A DNA stretch of 64,000 bases from Owenia fusiformis (GCA_903813345.2 CAIIXF020000011.1:10514842-10578841), one strand, 5' to 3'. Shown: positions 1 through 13,541, numbered from the stretch's first letter. The notes: generated by a model from the letters alone, not told the origin. Made by a program: numbers and translations.

Positions 1-329
1 AGATCAGAGACATGTATTAAAGAACGATGCACGATCGTTGATGAGGTCTGACTCGGAGAATGTTTGTAGAATCGTTATGAATCACTGACTCATAAAGTTA
101 TACTTTTGTAGACTACCGCGCCTATCTATGCTTGCACTCTTCTCACTCGTTGCTTTTTTATTTTTATCTTTAGGTTGTAAGAGGTTGATTTTGGGAGATA
201 TGAAATAAAAGATTCACATTTACCTTCCATTTATCGCCCAGCACTGGACGAAACTGCCATCAACGCTGTGAAATTAGTCCCCGGGAATTTTGTGAGTATC
301 ATAATTTGCCCCGGGATTTTGGGTTTCCA

Positions 330-545
330 AGAGTTTCAGTATTATTTATTCCTTCCCGTAGCCAGCTTTTACCAGGGGGGAGCTTTTTTCCAGGGGGGGG
401 GAGCTTTTTCACAATTTTGGCTAAAAATCATGCCAAAAATTCTCAGAATGGTGAAAAACTGCATGATTTTGAAAGAATTTCTGGCCAGGGGGGGAGCTTC
501 CGCTCCCCCAGCTCCCCCTCTGGCTACGGGCCTGATCATTCAGTT
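330..545. repeat. Dispersed repeat, 'gtagccaggggggagc' family
   Basis: G-rich runs, then 'catgccaaaaattctcagaa' and 'ctggctacgggcctg'. The inverted version is at 13945-14150 (cccatagccaggg... to ggctacaggcctg); a shorter relative is at 2795-2900. Two or more copies in both orientations mark a dispersed repeat. Confidence 0.6.
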
Positions 546-810
546 ATATGGATACCACTTAAACCCATAATTTTGCGAATTAGAGATTGGAATTTCATGG
601 TTATTGATTTTGTGAATTTTCCACTAGAGCTCACGAAACGAACATAGCGGCCTATGCGAAACGTGGGAGTAGGCCTACAAGGCCAATGTTTTGTTTATGG
701 TTTGGTAGGACCTAAAAATAAGGGTGCAGTCTGAGGCTCGGGTATACAATCATTAATAAAAAATCAGTATTATTCTTATTCAATCATAGTAATATAGTAG
801 GCAGTAATAT

Positions 811-910
811 ACACTATTAGCACATTCTTGGCTACATGTATACAAAATTTCGAAGAATATAATTAAAGTGTAGGCTTAGTGTCAGAATCGCAAAAATAAG
901 GAAAAAGTAT
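811..910. repeat. Single copy of the right-edge satellite-like unit
   Basis: About 100 bp starting 'cactattagcacattcttgg' match 61360-61450 and other units of the 58-64 kb array. Confidence 0.8.
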
Positions 911-2429
911 ACACCACGCATTACCAACTCAGTACACTAGGGGACTTTTTAAACATTTTTAACGTATTCCTGGGCCTCAGGGTGCAGTAATGGAAAAATA
1001 CATGTACATATGTTTTTAAATCGTTGGGATTTACAAAATGTTGTAAACCTCAACATTGTCAAGTGTTTTAACTTATTCGAACACGTCAAACTTATGCAAT
1101 ATAGCCTTATGTTTGAAGATTAGTGTAGTAGTACTCCACAAATATTAGAAAACGACCTATTTTCTGCCATTAGATTACATATTTGTAATGACCCAAGGGC
1201 GCCCGAGGAAATGACTTACTGTAGTTAAAATCCCAACTGGCTCTAGGGAATGGATATGGTAGGCCCGGGGGTTCACTCCAATACCTCTTAATACCTATGT
1301 GCCGCGCCAAAGACCGCCTTTTTGAGCATTTTTTCCATGTCAATTTCCTCTCAAGATTGAAAGTTTCCATGTATACTTCCTCTCGGACTTATAAAAGGGG
1401 GTAAATTTCCTGAAATATTGGTCCATAATTATAAAATCAACTTTTTAGGTGATTTATCCCTTGCCAACTGATTTTACCATGGTTTATGCCCTTAGCCAAA
1501 ATTGCCCCTGCTGCACATATTTAGAGTGGACCCCCGGGATGGTAGGCCAACTCTGGTAATTTTATTGAAAGTTTATTAGGTTACATAAGGTTCGAATCAT
1601 TTAGTTATTCATTTAAAAGACATACTTGCTATTTTTCATGTGATAATTTCATATTATTTGATACGTGCAGGCATCGGCTTTAGAAGGTCCTTATGAGTCC
1701 AGACTATATTAGGCTACATTTTTAATACAGCCATCTCTTGTCAAATATCTGAGTAAAATAGTTTTCGTCTTTTTAATTTGGAGTATGTTTTAAATGTCCT
1801 ATACAAAACCTAGAAAATTCATCTACTATTTTTCATGACTTTCAAAGTTGTTTTAAGAGATTCTTGAAAAAACGTTTTTGAAAAAAGTTGTCAGCTCTTT
1901 ACTTCTCAAATATTTAAATTCCCCGCAATTTTCAAATAAAAGTTGAAATTTTTATCGTCAAATATTCCACTACTGTATATAGTGCAAAACACATTATCTT
2001 TTTAACACCATTGCACATGCAAACATCTTTTGAAAATCTATACTTTTTGAATATGCTAAACTTCAGAAATAAATCAATGTTGATTGTGTAACCATGTAGA
2101 AAACTTCGGAAGGAAAATATGTCCCCAGGACATATTTTCCAAGGATATTCCTAGGAAAATACGTTCATCTGACTAATCTATTATGGACGTATTCAACGGT
2201 CACACCGGCTCATGCATAACTGAGTCACATATCCTCCGATTTTCAATCCGGTACTGTCACAGTGACTGTGACCCTTGAATACCGAAAGCCCCCATATAAC
2301 ACCTTCAGCTTAATTTCAAAATGTGTTTTTTGGAGCAGTTTTTGTGAGAAAAATCGTGGATTTATTTAAAATCAAATCTTAGAGAGCATCTTTTATTAAG
2401 CGAGTTTACACCAATGCATAGCATGGTGA

Positions 2430-2575
2430 CAGGTCATCTCAACCCCAAGTCATCTCAACCCAGTCCAACTCAACCCCAAGTCAAGTCAGCCCCACGTCAA
2501 GTCAACCCCAGTAAAACTCAACCCCAAGTCAACTCAACCCTGTAAAACTCAACCCCAGTAAAACTCAACCCTATT
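2430..2575. repeat. Degenerate short tandem repeat (tcaaccccaag/taaaac)n
   Basis: CAACCCC words every 10-20 bases (caaccccaagtcatctcaac and variants). Confidence 0.75.
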
Positions 2576-5500
2576 CATTTGTACAATGTCTAAGTTATTT
2601 TTTTATGATGAATAATTCAAGTCATTCATTTCTGAAAATCTAGCATTTTGCATGATACTTTGAATATAATGTTGTAAAGGTATTCCAAAAAACAGTTAAG
2701 CTCAAGGATAATTCATCAAATTGTCACTATTATTTAATGTAAGACATCTTTTGAAATCAAATTTTAGATAATTTAGAAATAATTAAGCATACAGGCGTAG
2801 CCAGGAGGGGTGCGCACACACCCTCCCCCCAATTTTGAAGGAAGTTGCATCATTTTTTGTCAAAACATATCTTTTTTTGGCTCGCTTATGCCACGATCGG
2901 CACCCCCTGGGATTTGGAAATAAAGTCAAGTTATATTTTCATCAATATCATGAATATTATAAGTAGGTTATGTAAATAAAAATTCAAATATAAAGAGGAG
3001 GCAGGGAGCTAAGGTTGCCAAACTTTTGGAGGGGAGTGTATTTGCCAGAAAGACGAGGGGATTGGCCTTCCACACGTTTCAAATAGTGTGTCTAAAAAGG
3101 AATTGACAGCATTCTTTAATGAGATAATAAAATGTCCATTTCTCAAAAACAAATTAAAGTTTACAATGATTCACAAGTTCTATATGTTTTCATTTCTCAA
3201 AACATTCATGATTCTCGTCATTAATAATAAAAACAGCGGAACGGTGATAGAAAGTGGAATGTTTTCAAAGTTTTTATTTTCAATTCAAAGAAAGAACTAA
3301 AAGGTTTTCAGCATTAGTTGTTCTTTGTTGCAAGGCATTAAAAAAGAAATCGTTTAATGTCTAGTAGAGCCTACAGAGCACAGTGGATATATTGTTATTT
3401 CAATTTGGTCTTTTTGGAATTTCAGCCTATGTTTCATTCCATTATTAATACAATTCTATTTGTCATCTGTCACTTCTATCGAGAGTATTCGTGCAGCCAT
3501 TACGACTTTTATTGTGCGCCATGATTAAAGAACTAATATTACATTCTTCAAAAATATTTGCTATTGAATATACTATTATTCAGTAACTAACTGTAAATTC
3601 ATGAGGTCATTATGAACTCCTCTATTACAAAATAAAAATAGCAAATAAAATTCTTTTGATTTGAAATATTTTCAAAAATCATCCGTGAAAGTGTGGGAGC
3701 ATGTATCAGAATTTGACATGTCTTTGAATGAACTCTAAAGAATGAATAAGGGATGAGGATTTTCCAATGGTAGCTCGTTAAAAAAAATATGTTCCTTAAA
3801 GATATGTTATAATTTGCCCTGAAGAAAAGCTGGCTCAATGTTTGTTAACCCTTGATTTGAATTCCATTGAACAATTCATTAAGTGTTTATTTAAATGAAT
3901 GATTTTGCTACCAGATTTCAATATCTTCTCAGTAACTAAAAGATTCACCAAAAACTATTTCAATGTAGAAAATCAAATTGTTGCCAAACTTTTGGACTGA
4001 GGGGTGTAAATTGTATGTATGACAAATACAAAAAATGCTTTATGTGAGGTAAACCGATAAAGGGGGTGGGGGGGGGGGCTACGCCAATGAATACGCCCGT
4101 CGAGTTTAGTCTAGAGTCAATATGCAGTTGATCAGATACTATTATATCTGAACACATCCTTCCTAGAGGGATACATTAGCGATCTGACTGCATACTGGTT
4201 TGTAAGCTGCAATGCGCGTGAACTTAAGTTCCTGCCTCTGAAGCCGACGCCTAGATTCTCATGGAGAATTATCCGAAATCATTATCCGAAATATCCGACT
4301 TGGCAAAGAAAATCTTCGGCAGTCTCCGGCTTTTCTTCATTCTGATACTCAGACCATCTCTGCAATGCACAAGAATGAAAAGGAAACTGAGAGAAGGCTG
4401 TGATATCTCACGATGGCTTTTCTTGAGGTATCTTCGGTTGCAAGCCAAAAGTCGACACCCGTAAAATAACCGTCATAACGCCCGTAAATAATCATTTTAA
4501 CGCCGTAAGTTTACGCCCGTAAATATGGTGTTAAAATTGTATCAAAATTGGACATCTTATATTTATGTGATATCTCTAACACATAGAATAGCGTTTAGCA
4601 GAATACATACACAATCCGTGTGATTTCTTGCACGGTTTGTTCAAGTTTGCACACTTTATGTTTGTAAAATCACACTTGTACTTACATGCGTAATTGTGTA
4701 TGCATTGTTTAAAAATGCCATCGAACAGGGTACACACAAGTCGAACAAATGCTTATGCGGCTCGCACAAACGTTTTTTCCCTTCACAAACCATGATGTGC
4801 CGATCACACTCCTTGATGTACCGATCACACACCTTGATGTAACATAAATTGCTTTCTAGAGATGTTCGAGATTTTGTTCTAATTCTCGCGTTACTTTTGC
4901 ACTGAACGAAATAACACATCAGCGCGGCAAAAAGATAAAAAGATCTAGTTTGTAGTTTCTCAATAAATGGCCACTGTACGTCTCCCACGCCTAGGGCCTA
5001 GGGTATCCTAATATATACTTTTAATTTAAAATTTACATTTTATAACATTTCAACGGAGGGTGTCATATTGTAGAAACCAGTATGTAAATATCACGTGACT
5101 TCAAATCTCGCACCCTATGTGCAACTTGTTTGTGACAGCCTATGCGAGCGGGAACCACCTTGGTTATGCGAGTTTGAACTCAATGCGTGTGTAAAATTGA
5201 CACGTTCGTTCGAAATTTACTTTGATCCATGTGTAATTCTTTCAGTATTCTATGCAACTTATAACACAATCCGTGTGACATTTCAACATTGCTTTTGGAT
5301 TTTTGGAAAATGATTGGAGTTAGTGCTAACTCTTTGTGATACACTTGATACAACCAGTGCGTGTGTGAATGAAAAGAAGTTATGTAAGAAAATTAACTGT
5401 TGGTATAACATGGATTGAAAAGGCATACGATGATGCGAGTTTCGCATAGTATGATGCGAGTTCCGAATCATATAGTTCGAGTATCGCATCATATAGTTCG

Positions 5501-5586
5501 ATTTCTCCCATACATCATGTAATGTCCAATTTTGATACAAAATAAATTCCATATGTAAATGTGTTTCAATGTTTTCTATTGGCATT

Positions 5587-5891
5587 CAAGGAGGATTGGC
5601 TCCCAGGATCGAAACTCGATATTTTCCAACAATGAAAACGTCGAAATGTCGTTATTTTCTGAAATTAAAACCGACTATAAATTCAAAATAAACAGTTCAA
5701 AAGATTCGAACCAATATCTCGATCATTTCTTGTGAGTTTTGGAATTTTTCGTTTGGAAATAAGACCAAAATTCACGATTTAAATGTTGAAGTGAACAAAA
5801 TGGCGGCTGTTTGAATTCGAATTTTGTATTACGACATACCCATATATGGGACAGAATATCGGTGGTGCACTCTGGGAGCCAATCCTCCTTG
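5587..5891. mobile_element. MITE, 305 bp, 20-bp perfect TIR, 9-bp TSD
   Basis: Left end CAAGGAGGATTGGCTCCCAG (5587-5606) is exactly complementary to the right end (5872-5891). ATTGGCATT flanks it at 5578-5586 and 5892-5900. No transposase ORF. An 8-9 bp TSD suggests hAT, Merlin or Mutator type; undecided. Confidence 0.88.
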
Positions 5892-5962
5892 ATTGGCATT
5901 GGAGCATTTGTCCCTATTCTCTGTGGAGCTGGAGTAAATCCAGATTCTGTCGGTGCTGCCAT
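5723..5962 (-). pseudogene. Candidate 5' coding exon split by the MITE
   Basis: ATG at 5962 in good context (AAAGATGG), reading MAAPTESGFTPAPQR and on into the MITE. On the far side of the MITE the flank continues in an open frame (from 5586 downward) for some 80 codons, but that part becomes repetitive. No family recognised. It may be a broken first exon or chance. Confidence 0.2.
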
Positions 5963-6476
5963 CTTTATACCGGCCCAAAACCTATCTGACTATAACAGCA
6001 CCTACTAAAATGGAAAAGATAAATTATTAGATAAATGAGATCAAGGTAATCTCTGAAGATGTATCTTGATAAAAGAATGAAAATAACAAAACGCTGATGA
6101 CGCTGAATAAGGGTAGGGTTGACAAAATATGAGCAAATGCTCAAAACATTTTGGATTGAAACGAGGCTAGATTAAAACAATATGGCGTAAGATGAAACTT
6201 TTGAAAAGTTAAAATTAACCGAATTAGCGTTTTATAAATGTTCCAGGGCTGCTTCTGGTATGATTAAACGTGAGTACTCAAGTTACATTACTAAGAGAAG
6301 TCTAAGCTTAGTAGTTTTTTCGTACTTCGTGTTGTAGCAGCAGGCAACAGGCATAGGTACATTTCAAATTTAATTCAATTATTTTGCCTGTTGTTTTCAT
6401 TTATTTAGCCTGTTATGAGAAATTCTAGTGTAACCCCTGTGTAAGATTAGGTTTTCTTTTAGATTTTAAGCTTCAG

Positions 6477-8305
6477 CTGGAAAGTAACATTTTGGTAAAA
6501 AATTGCTATAGGCCTACCTGCACATGTTATTTTCTGGTACAAAATTAAGTATGAAGGCATGTGTGTATTTCCTTGCTTTTTTCAGGAAAGTATCATTACA
6601 CTGTCTTCTTTTAGAATATCTGGAAACAGGTCAATGGTAGCTCCTGTGTTGTCTGGAAACTTTGAAAGAAAATTTGGAAAAATAGAAAGTGTGAAATATC
6701 AGAATTTCCTGGAGTTCCCATTGAACGCCTAGTATGTATCCAACAGACCGAATATAATATTCGGTCTGTTATGATTGATATCCTTGGCATGGAAATCATG
6801 GCGATATTTTGTGCACATAAATTTCTCGTTTATTACAAGAATGTTCACCTTGAAAATTGGTGAATATGTTGAAGAGATGTTCATCTTAAACTAGAAGCAA
6901 AAATATTTGTAGGGGAAGTCGTCCTATCATCGCACGGGTACTCAGGGAAACTATTGACGATTTCAAATATGATAACTTCAACTTACTTTGAGAATATGAG
7001 ACGAAAGATCAACCTTTCCTCTAAAATCTAAGTAGTATTTGACATTTCTCAATCTCCGAACGCTAACACTTTAAGACCCCTTAGACTCGCATGTGCGGTG
7101 GTCCTAATTATCGCACAGTCGTCCTAATTATCGCACAGTTATGTTTCAGATGTCATTTCACGATACTGTACATTTCTCTGTTTATAACAGATACATACAT
7201 ATGCTGTAATCATTTTTCTATCAGTTTTAGTGTAAAATATCAACAAAATATACATTATACACTTACTTTTCTGTCTTTATTTGGAGGGGGTCAAAATTTG
7301 TCAGACGAATTTCACTTCTTGCGCAAAAAAGCATTTATGACAATGGCGGAAGTTAACAATTCTTAAAAAATGAAGAGATATTTCTAAATATATGAATAAA
7401 TCATGAAGATTGGGAGTAATGGTGTTGAACTGTTTTTCGTAACACTGGTTTAAAAGATGGTGGGTGCATATTTTAGCTATTTAGGACAATCGTGCGATAA
7501 TTAGGACCGTGCGATAATTAGGACCACTTCCCCTATAAGGCAGGTACAAGTTGATATAAAATAATGAAATGTTCAGACTCACCAAAACTTCAGGATGTGT
7601 TCATAAGTAGATCGCGAAATCAATGTCAAGGACGTTTGAGTTCACGAGATCCAAACGAGATATGCAAATTTTTGAACTTTGACTTTTAACTTCAAACACA
7701 TGACCACTTGATTACCTTGGCCTTCTTCATGAATATTTTTGCTCTATTTACTATAAATGACGAAAATTAATCGGGATAATGATAATAAATGACTAGATCT
7801 AATAAATTCCCGCACAAATGGAATTTATCAATACGCTTCCGTAATGTTGCTCCGTCCGCTCCATGTGTTATTTGTTTACAAATAGACTGACGTCACTAGC
7901 TAAATCTCGTTTATCGTGAGAATAGGCATTGCCAAAATGGCTTGACCTAATCAATGGCTTCGCTACAAGAAGCGTCTGTACATTTTATGAATATCTTCAG
8001 TAAGAGGACAATATACGAAAAATAATATTGTAAGTTCTTTATAAGGTAATCATTTTATCATTAAACAAACTTATTTGTAACATTTATACAACACCACATT
8101 TTACAATAGGTGACTTACAGTCTGAATTTATTCAGACGTAGGATACAGTCTAATTGAACGCCTACCAGATATTCTAAAAGAAGACAATGTAATGATACTT
8201 TCCTGAAAAAAGCAAGGAAATTGACACATGCCTTCATACTCTATTTTGTATCAGAAAATAACATGTGCAGGTATAGCAAATTTTTACCAAAATGTTACTT
8301 TCCAG
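6477..8305. mobile_element. Non-autonomous DNA element with ~145-bp inverted termini
   Basis: CTGGAAAGTAACATTTTGGT at 6477 onward recurs inverted at the end (8165-8305); the arms match for about 145 bp with small changes, including 'ccttgcttttttcaggaaag'. No transposase ORF in the 1.8 kb. Possible TTAA sites lie at 6466 and 8309, so the class is undecided. Confidence 0.75.
6911..7536. mobile_element. Nested TIR element inside 6477-8305
   Basis: TAGGGGAAGTCGTCCTATCA at the left and the near-complement at the right (TAATTAGGACCACTTCCCCTA). The inner word 'gtcctaattatcgcaca' is repeated in both arms. A TA dinucleotide at each end fits a Tc1/mariner-like TSD. Confidence 0.7.
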
Positions 8306-8645
8306 GTATTAAATATACCACGAGTTTGAAAATCAAGGATTGTTAGTCGCACACTGCACCGTTGGGAACTGCAAATTGGCAAATAACTTTAAAGTTAAGT
8401 GTCCATACAGACATTTAATTTGGAATGCCAAATCGGAATGCCAAATCAAATGCCATTTACCATAAGCCATTTATTAAAAGTGACCCCGTAACTATTTAGA
8501 ATATGGCAAACATGTTTAGAAAACTGGCAAAAGCAATTGAAATAAGAAAATCCATTCTCGTTGAAGTGCCTTTGCGTGCCTTTAATTACAGTCATTTTAT
8601 CCTAATTGCCCATGGGCATTTGAAATAATGATTATATCCCAACTT

Positions 8646-9134
8646 TTAAGGTGCCATGAAAGTTAACAGGAAATGACAAAACAGAAAGTGACAAAAAAAT
8701 TTGCATTTTTAGACATTTTTTGAACAAAGATAACAGAGTTCTGGTTTGACCTTCAGTCAATTTAACTATTTCCACATATCATTTACATGACCAGGATCAC
8801 AATGTGCACGGTCAGAATGACCCTAAACATGATGAAATAACCTTTTTAGCCCTTTGACGGTGTGACTGAAAAAAAGCTGAAAGAAGGAGCTAGGGAAGGT
8901 TACAACAAACAAAAATGGCGTTCATAAAAAGGAAAAAATTAGATCGCTTTTCAAATCAGTTTTTTTGTTTTTTTCTTTTTCTATAAATGATATCAAATTT
9001 TCTAGTGGAACTAGTTGAATTGACTGGAGGTCAAAACAGAACTCAGTTATCTTTGTTCAAAAAATGTCTAAAAATGCAAAAAAAATTGTCACTTCCTGTT
9101 TTGTCATTTCCTGTTAACTTCCATAGCACCTTAA
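8646..9134. mobile_element. Palindromic MITE with TTAA flanks (489 bp)
   Basis: Arms of about 130 bp, from GGTGCCATGAAAGTTAACAG at the left to its near-complement CTGTTAACTTCCATAGCACC-type end at the right, bounded by TTAA (8646-8649, 9131-9134). TTAA targets are typical of piggyBac or Kolobok. Non-coding. Confidence 0.8.
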
Positions 9135-10924
9135 AACATGCTTAGGATGTCAGAGTCTCAAAGGGCAACATGAACATTCATATTTGAATCCCAAAAAATT
9201 AGTCACCCTAAAAATGCCCATATGGGGATATATTCTCAAGATATTCATGTAATTGCCCATGACAATTTATTAAAAATATTTTTATTTCCATTCACATGTC
9301 TTATTATCAGCCATTATCAAAATTAAGCCAATTGCTTTCATTTCTTGTATTAGAAAACTGTAAAATTTTGATAAAAACAGAATCTCTTAAAGTTGACCTT
9401 TAAACTACCCTAGTGTCAAGGTCAAATGTCAAAACTCCCAGGAATCACATTTTAAGTAATAAGTCATACTTCCTCTTCAAATCCATGTCAATATATACTT
9501 GTTTTGAAGGGGGCTAAAAGATGACTATGTTAGAAGAAGACTATGTTTGACTATATGTTGACCTTTTGGGGCCTTTTTATTAATTTACCGTATTCGCCGT
9601 AAAAAGCAGCTTTTGAAATTGAAATTCTCATTGTTATCCATTACAAAGAGTGCCCATATATGAAAGAAGTCAAAAATCCCAGGGAATTTCATGTATGGAA
9701 ATTTTTCTGGTCAAAAATGCCTTATTTGCAACGAAAGTAACAGCTTATTTTTACAATAATGGTATGTATTGTTATAGGAAAGAATATGGTAAAGATCGCT
9801 AAAATAAGGCAAGAATCTAACTATATAGACAGTGATGGAAGAACTAGCAAAGCCCCTCGAGGTGAAGGAATTGTTTTCCAAGATTATCTTCAATATTTCC
9901 ACTAAAGACTGTTAGATATCGATGTAATTTCATGGCAGATCATCAATTTTCATGTAAAAGTCGAGAAATCTTAAAACGAAACAAGAATGTTCACGACCTT
10001 GAAATGACCTTGACGATCGCTAGTTAGTAAAATGTCGTAAAACAAAACTCTGGGGGCTTATTATAGAGCTCAAGAAATTTTTTAGATAAGCCCTAGTTAA
10101 GCTTTCTTTGATACTTTTAAATGTCAAAACACATATTCCTACATATGTTTTCACATCTTATCTTGAGCACTTGTCAACATTTACTTATTAATGAAGGGTC
10201 TAGCATTGGTCCATAAAAATTTAAGAAATACTAAATCTTGATAATTTTTGAAGTTTACAACTGATCTACTAACAAATTCTTTGTTTGTAAGGTAATTAGC
10301 ATGATATATTTATTTTATTTGTTAAATGTTTCAGGATTTGACAAGTAAGAGAATTCTTATTTAATGTGAAATCCATGTTTTTTTTAATTATCTTCATCAT
10401 TGGTGTTTCCCGGGGTTGCATTTATTGCCATGTCTATTTTGATTAATTATCTTGATTCATGGTCTAATTGGCAATAAAAGTTCAATCTATGAACATACAT
10501 AAATGTACAGATCAGTCGGATGGGGGACGAGGGTTTGTTAGTTCCGATTGCACCCCTATGGCACCCCCTCACTGAAATTGAAAAGGAAAATTTCTATTGT
10601 TTTTTCTAATTGACTCAAACACTTTGGAAGTGCATAGAAATCACTGAATAACACTGTGCTCATGTACCCTTTTACTAAAAAACAGAAGGATTAAATAGTT
10701 TTTGGTTTTTTATTGTCTCAAACACAAAAAGTGTCAAAAAATGATCAAATAATACCTAAACAATTGAGAAGTAACAATTATGAATTTTATTATATTGTCT
10801 CTAACACTTAAAATATTGATAAAGGGATCTGTCAAGTGTCATCATAAATTAGTTATAAATCCAATATATGTAATTTTGAATTTTTGAAATCATAGACTTA
10901 ACATGATGATATCCCTTTGTTAAG

Positions 10925-11529
10925 TTAAAGGAACATTCCTTGCCAGACTATCTCTCTCCTGATATGGTAGCTACAATCATATATATACTTTATATATTTA
11001 GCAAAACACGGGAAATTTTTTTCATATGGTCAATATTGATCATTTAAAAATGTAGTACTCATTCCCAGTAAGCTGCCATCTTTTCAGATTTCTTTCAGGA
11101 AGTGATGTCATCAACTCTCACCTGTTATAACCTTGTCTATTACAGTATAGGAAAGAAGTACAAAATCACTTCTAAACAAGAAGCCCTTATCTTCTGTGTA
11201 AAAATATTTTCAGAATTTGTCAACTTAGAACTAAAGAGATCATCAAAAGGATTTTAATCATAGACCAAACTGAAAAAATATTCAGCTGGTTTAGTAATTC
11301 TAATAGCTCCTTACCTAATGTTATATGCAAAGTTGAGAGTCGATGACATCACTTCCTGAGTGAAATTGAAAAAGATGGCAGCCTACTGAAATTGAGCACT
11401 ACATTTTTAAGTGATCAATATTGACGATTTCAAAACATTTTTCTGTTTTTTGAAAAACTTGTAAAGTATGTATATGGTTATAGCTACCATATTAGGAGAG
11501 AGATGGTCTGGCAAGGAATACCCCTTTAA
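10925..11529. mobile_element. Palindromic MITE with TTAA flanks (605 bp)
   Basis: Arms of about 200 bp: 'attccttgccagac' and 'ggtagctac' near the left end recur inverted near the right end, with 'gatgtcatcaactctcac' inverted in the inner arms. TTAA at both ends. Confidence 0.82.
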
Positions 11530-12484
11530 TGAAGCCGAAGAAAAAATAAAAGATGTGAACTTTGCAAAGCTTCACATACTTTCCAAGGTCAGGTTAAGGC
11601 TTTTCTTAATGAAGTTCTCTAATAATTTATCATATTTTCACATTTTGTCATCATTTCTGTATAATTGATGATTTTGTCAATTAGACCCCTGCTGAAATCT
11701 CAAATTAATAAAAATCTGTTATGTTGTATGTTATTCAACAAATTTAGAAAAAGGGCAATGATGTAATTACAACTTATATAGAATAATCTAAATTGTAATA
11801 ATAATCTAATGAGTTAATGATATTTTTACTTATTTACTATCTATTAAAAATAATTCTTCAAATACAAAAAATGTCCAATTTTGGGCCTAGTTTTTGGTTT
11901 TAGGGGCCCAAAAGGAAATTCTGCACAAGCTCAAAGTTTTTTTGGACTTATGGCCCCCTTGTAAGCATTTGGATTCATCAGTGATATATGTAAGACTAGC
12001 TGTTTGTCTGACTAATATGCTTTGCCTCGTTTTTTGCCTCATCAATCTGAAAATTTTGCCTCATGCACCTAGCTACGCCACTGTAGCATTACTGAATACT
12101 GTAGAAATGCCTATAACAAGCTGAATCTAATAAAAATACACTTCAAGGACAATTAATGTGAAGATGCTTATAACACCATCAGATTAATAGTTCATAATAC
12201 ACACTTGTTATTGGATATAGGTTCTGGTATGCCTACATCAAAGTAACAAATTAGGCTTATATGCAATCTCCTACCAGTGGATGATTTTGAACACAGAGGA
12301 TTCATAATAGAAGACCATTAAATGTACATTTAGCGATATAATTTAACCCGACTGGTCACATTGACCTATTGTATATACTAATAAGACTAATATATCCATC
12401 CATATGACACCTACATAGGCCAGTTGTAAGTGAAACACAGGAGCATAGTACAATGAAATCAATGTGCTCAGGGACAGAAAACTA

Positions 12485-12745
12485 ACAGGACGGAATATAT
12501 ACAAGACAGATATACATGGGGCCCAATAACACTGGTTTATACTCATTGATGAGCTCAGGACGGAATATATACAAGACAGATATACATGGGGCCCAATAAC
12601 ACTGGTTTTTACTCATTGATGAGCTCAGGACAGAATATATACAAGACAGATATACATGGGGCCCAATAACACTGGTTTATACTCATTGATGAGCTCAGGA
12701 CAGAATATATATCAGACATATAGACATGGGGGCCAATTACAATTT
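12485..12745. repeat. 72-bp tandem repeat, ~3.5 copies
   Basis: Units starting 'gagctcaggac(g/a)gaatat' at 12549, 12621 and 12693, with a partial copy before them. The last one is diverged. Confidence 0.9.
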
Positions 12746-13400
12746 CAGCAATTAGGATACATACTAATGATGTTTAAAATGCTAGAGGCTTTGATAATTT
12801 AGAAAACAGTGAAGATGAATTAAATATAGTGTTAAAAGCATCATGGACTGCAGCAGAAACATTCTGTATCAGCATTTACATTATGCGCACAATGAGATGA
12901 AATTCTAAGTTAGAATAATAGCTAAAAATATATTAGCAATTGCGACTTTTGATCAAGATTCATCATGAGGACATTTTACAAATCACCTGTTGAGAAAATT
13001 ACATCGCCAGCAGTAAGGTAAAATAGTAAAGTAGTAAATCAGTTTATAATCAGTTTTATTTTTTTATTTTAGTATAGTGCTAAAGCTTCATAAAAAAATA
13101 AGGGGTGGTAACAGTTTGAGATTTCTGCTTTATATTGGTGTTCTTTACAGTTGACTTCTAGATCAATAAGTAATTTATGTTATAAGACAGTGTGGAATGA
13201 CTCATCTTTGTGAATATGTATGTATCTTGTACATCTAGGCCTGTAATATCAATCAGATGTATTGACTAGATAGATGCAATGTTGTCTAATCCATGATCTT
13301 TATCAGTGCCTGATTGATTGTCGTAGGGCATAATTGGAGAGTTATTGGCAATTCATTTTATCCCAGGAGTATTATGTTGGGTTTGCCATTATTTAGAGTA

Positions 13401-13541
13401 ATGCCTAGCTCACATAAGCTCCAATTCATCCGCCAGTGCCCGAACGATTCAGTATTTTGTTCAGCCTTGCATTCATTTTTGAACAAAATACTCAATCGTA
13501 TGGGGACTGGCAGATGAACCGGAGCTTATTTGAGCTAGCCA
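13401..13541. repeat. Near-perfect 61-bp inverted repeat (hairpin)
   Basis: Left arm 13402-13462 (TGCCTAGCTCACATAAGCTC onward) pairs with 13480-13541 with few mismatches; loop about 17 nt. Could be a tiny MITE or an RNA hairpin. Confidence 0.85.

Larger units (their letters stand above)
1..5577. other. Intergenic DNA, no supported gene
   Basis: AT-rich, with only short unrelated ORFs. It holds dispersed-repeat fragments (about 330-540, 811-910, 2795-2900, 4050-4100), a CAACCCC tract and small palindromes such as GGAAAATATGTCC/GGACATATTTTCC at 2112-2140. At 4600-5500 the words tgtgtg, cgatcacac and tgcgag recur loosely without a clear period. Confidence 0.5.

Noticed and set aside
4261-4464. 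67-codon + strand ORF
   Set aside because: No similarity recognised and no exon borders.
5283-5585. 100-codon - strand ORF next to the MITE as an independent gene
   Set aside because: Second half comes from local tatgatgcgag-like repeats; no domain recognised.
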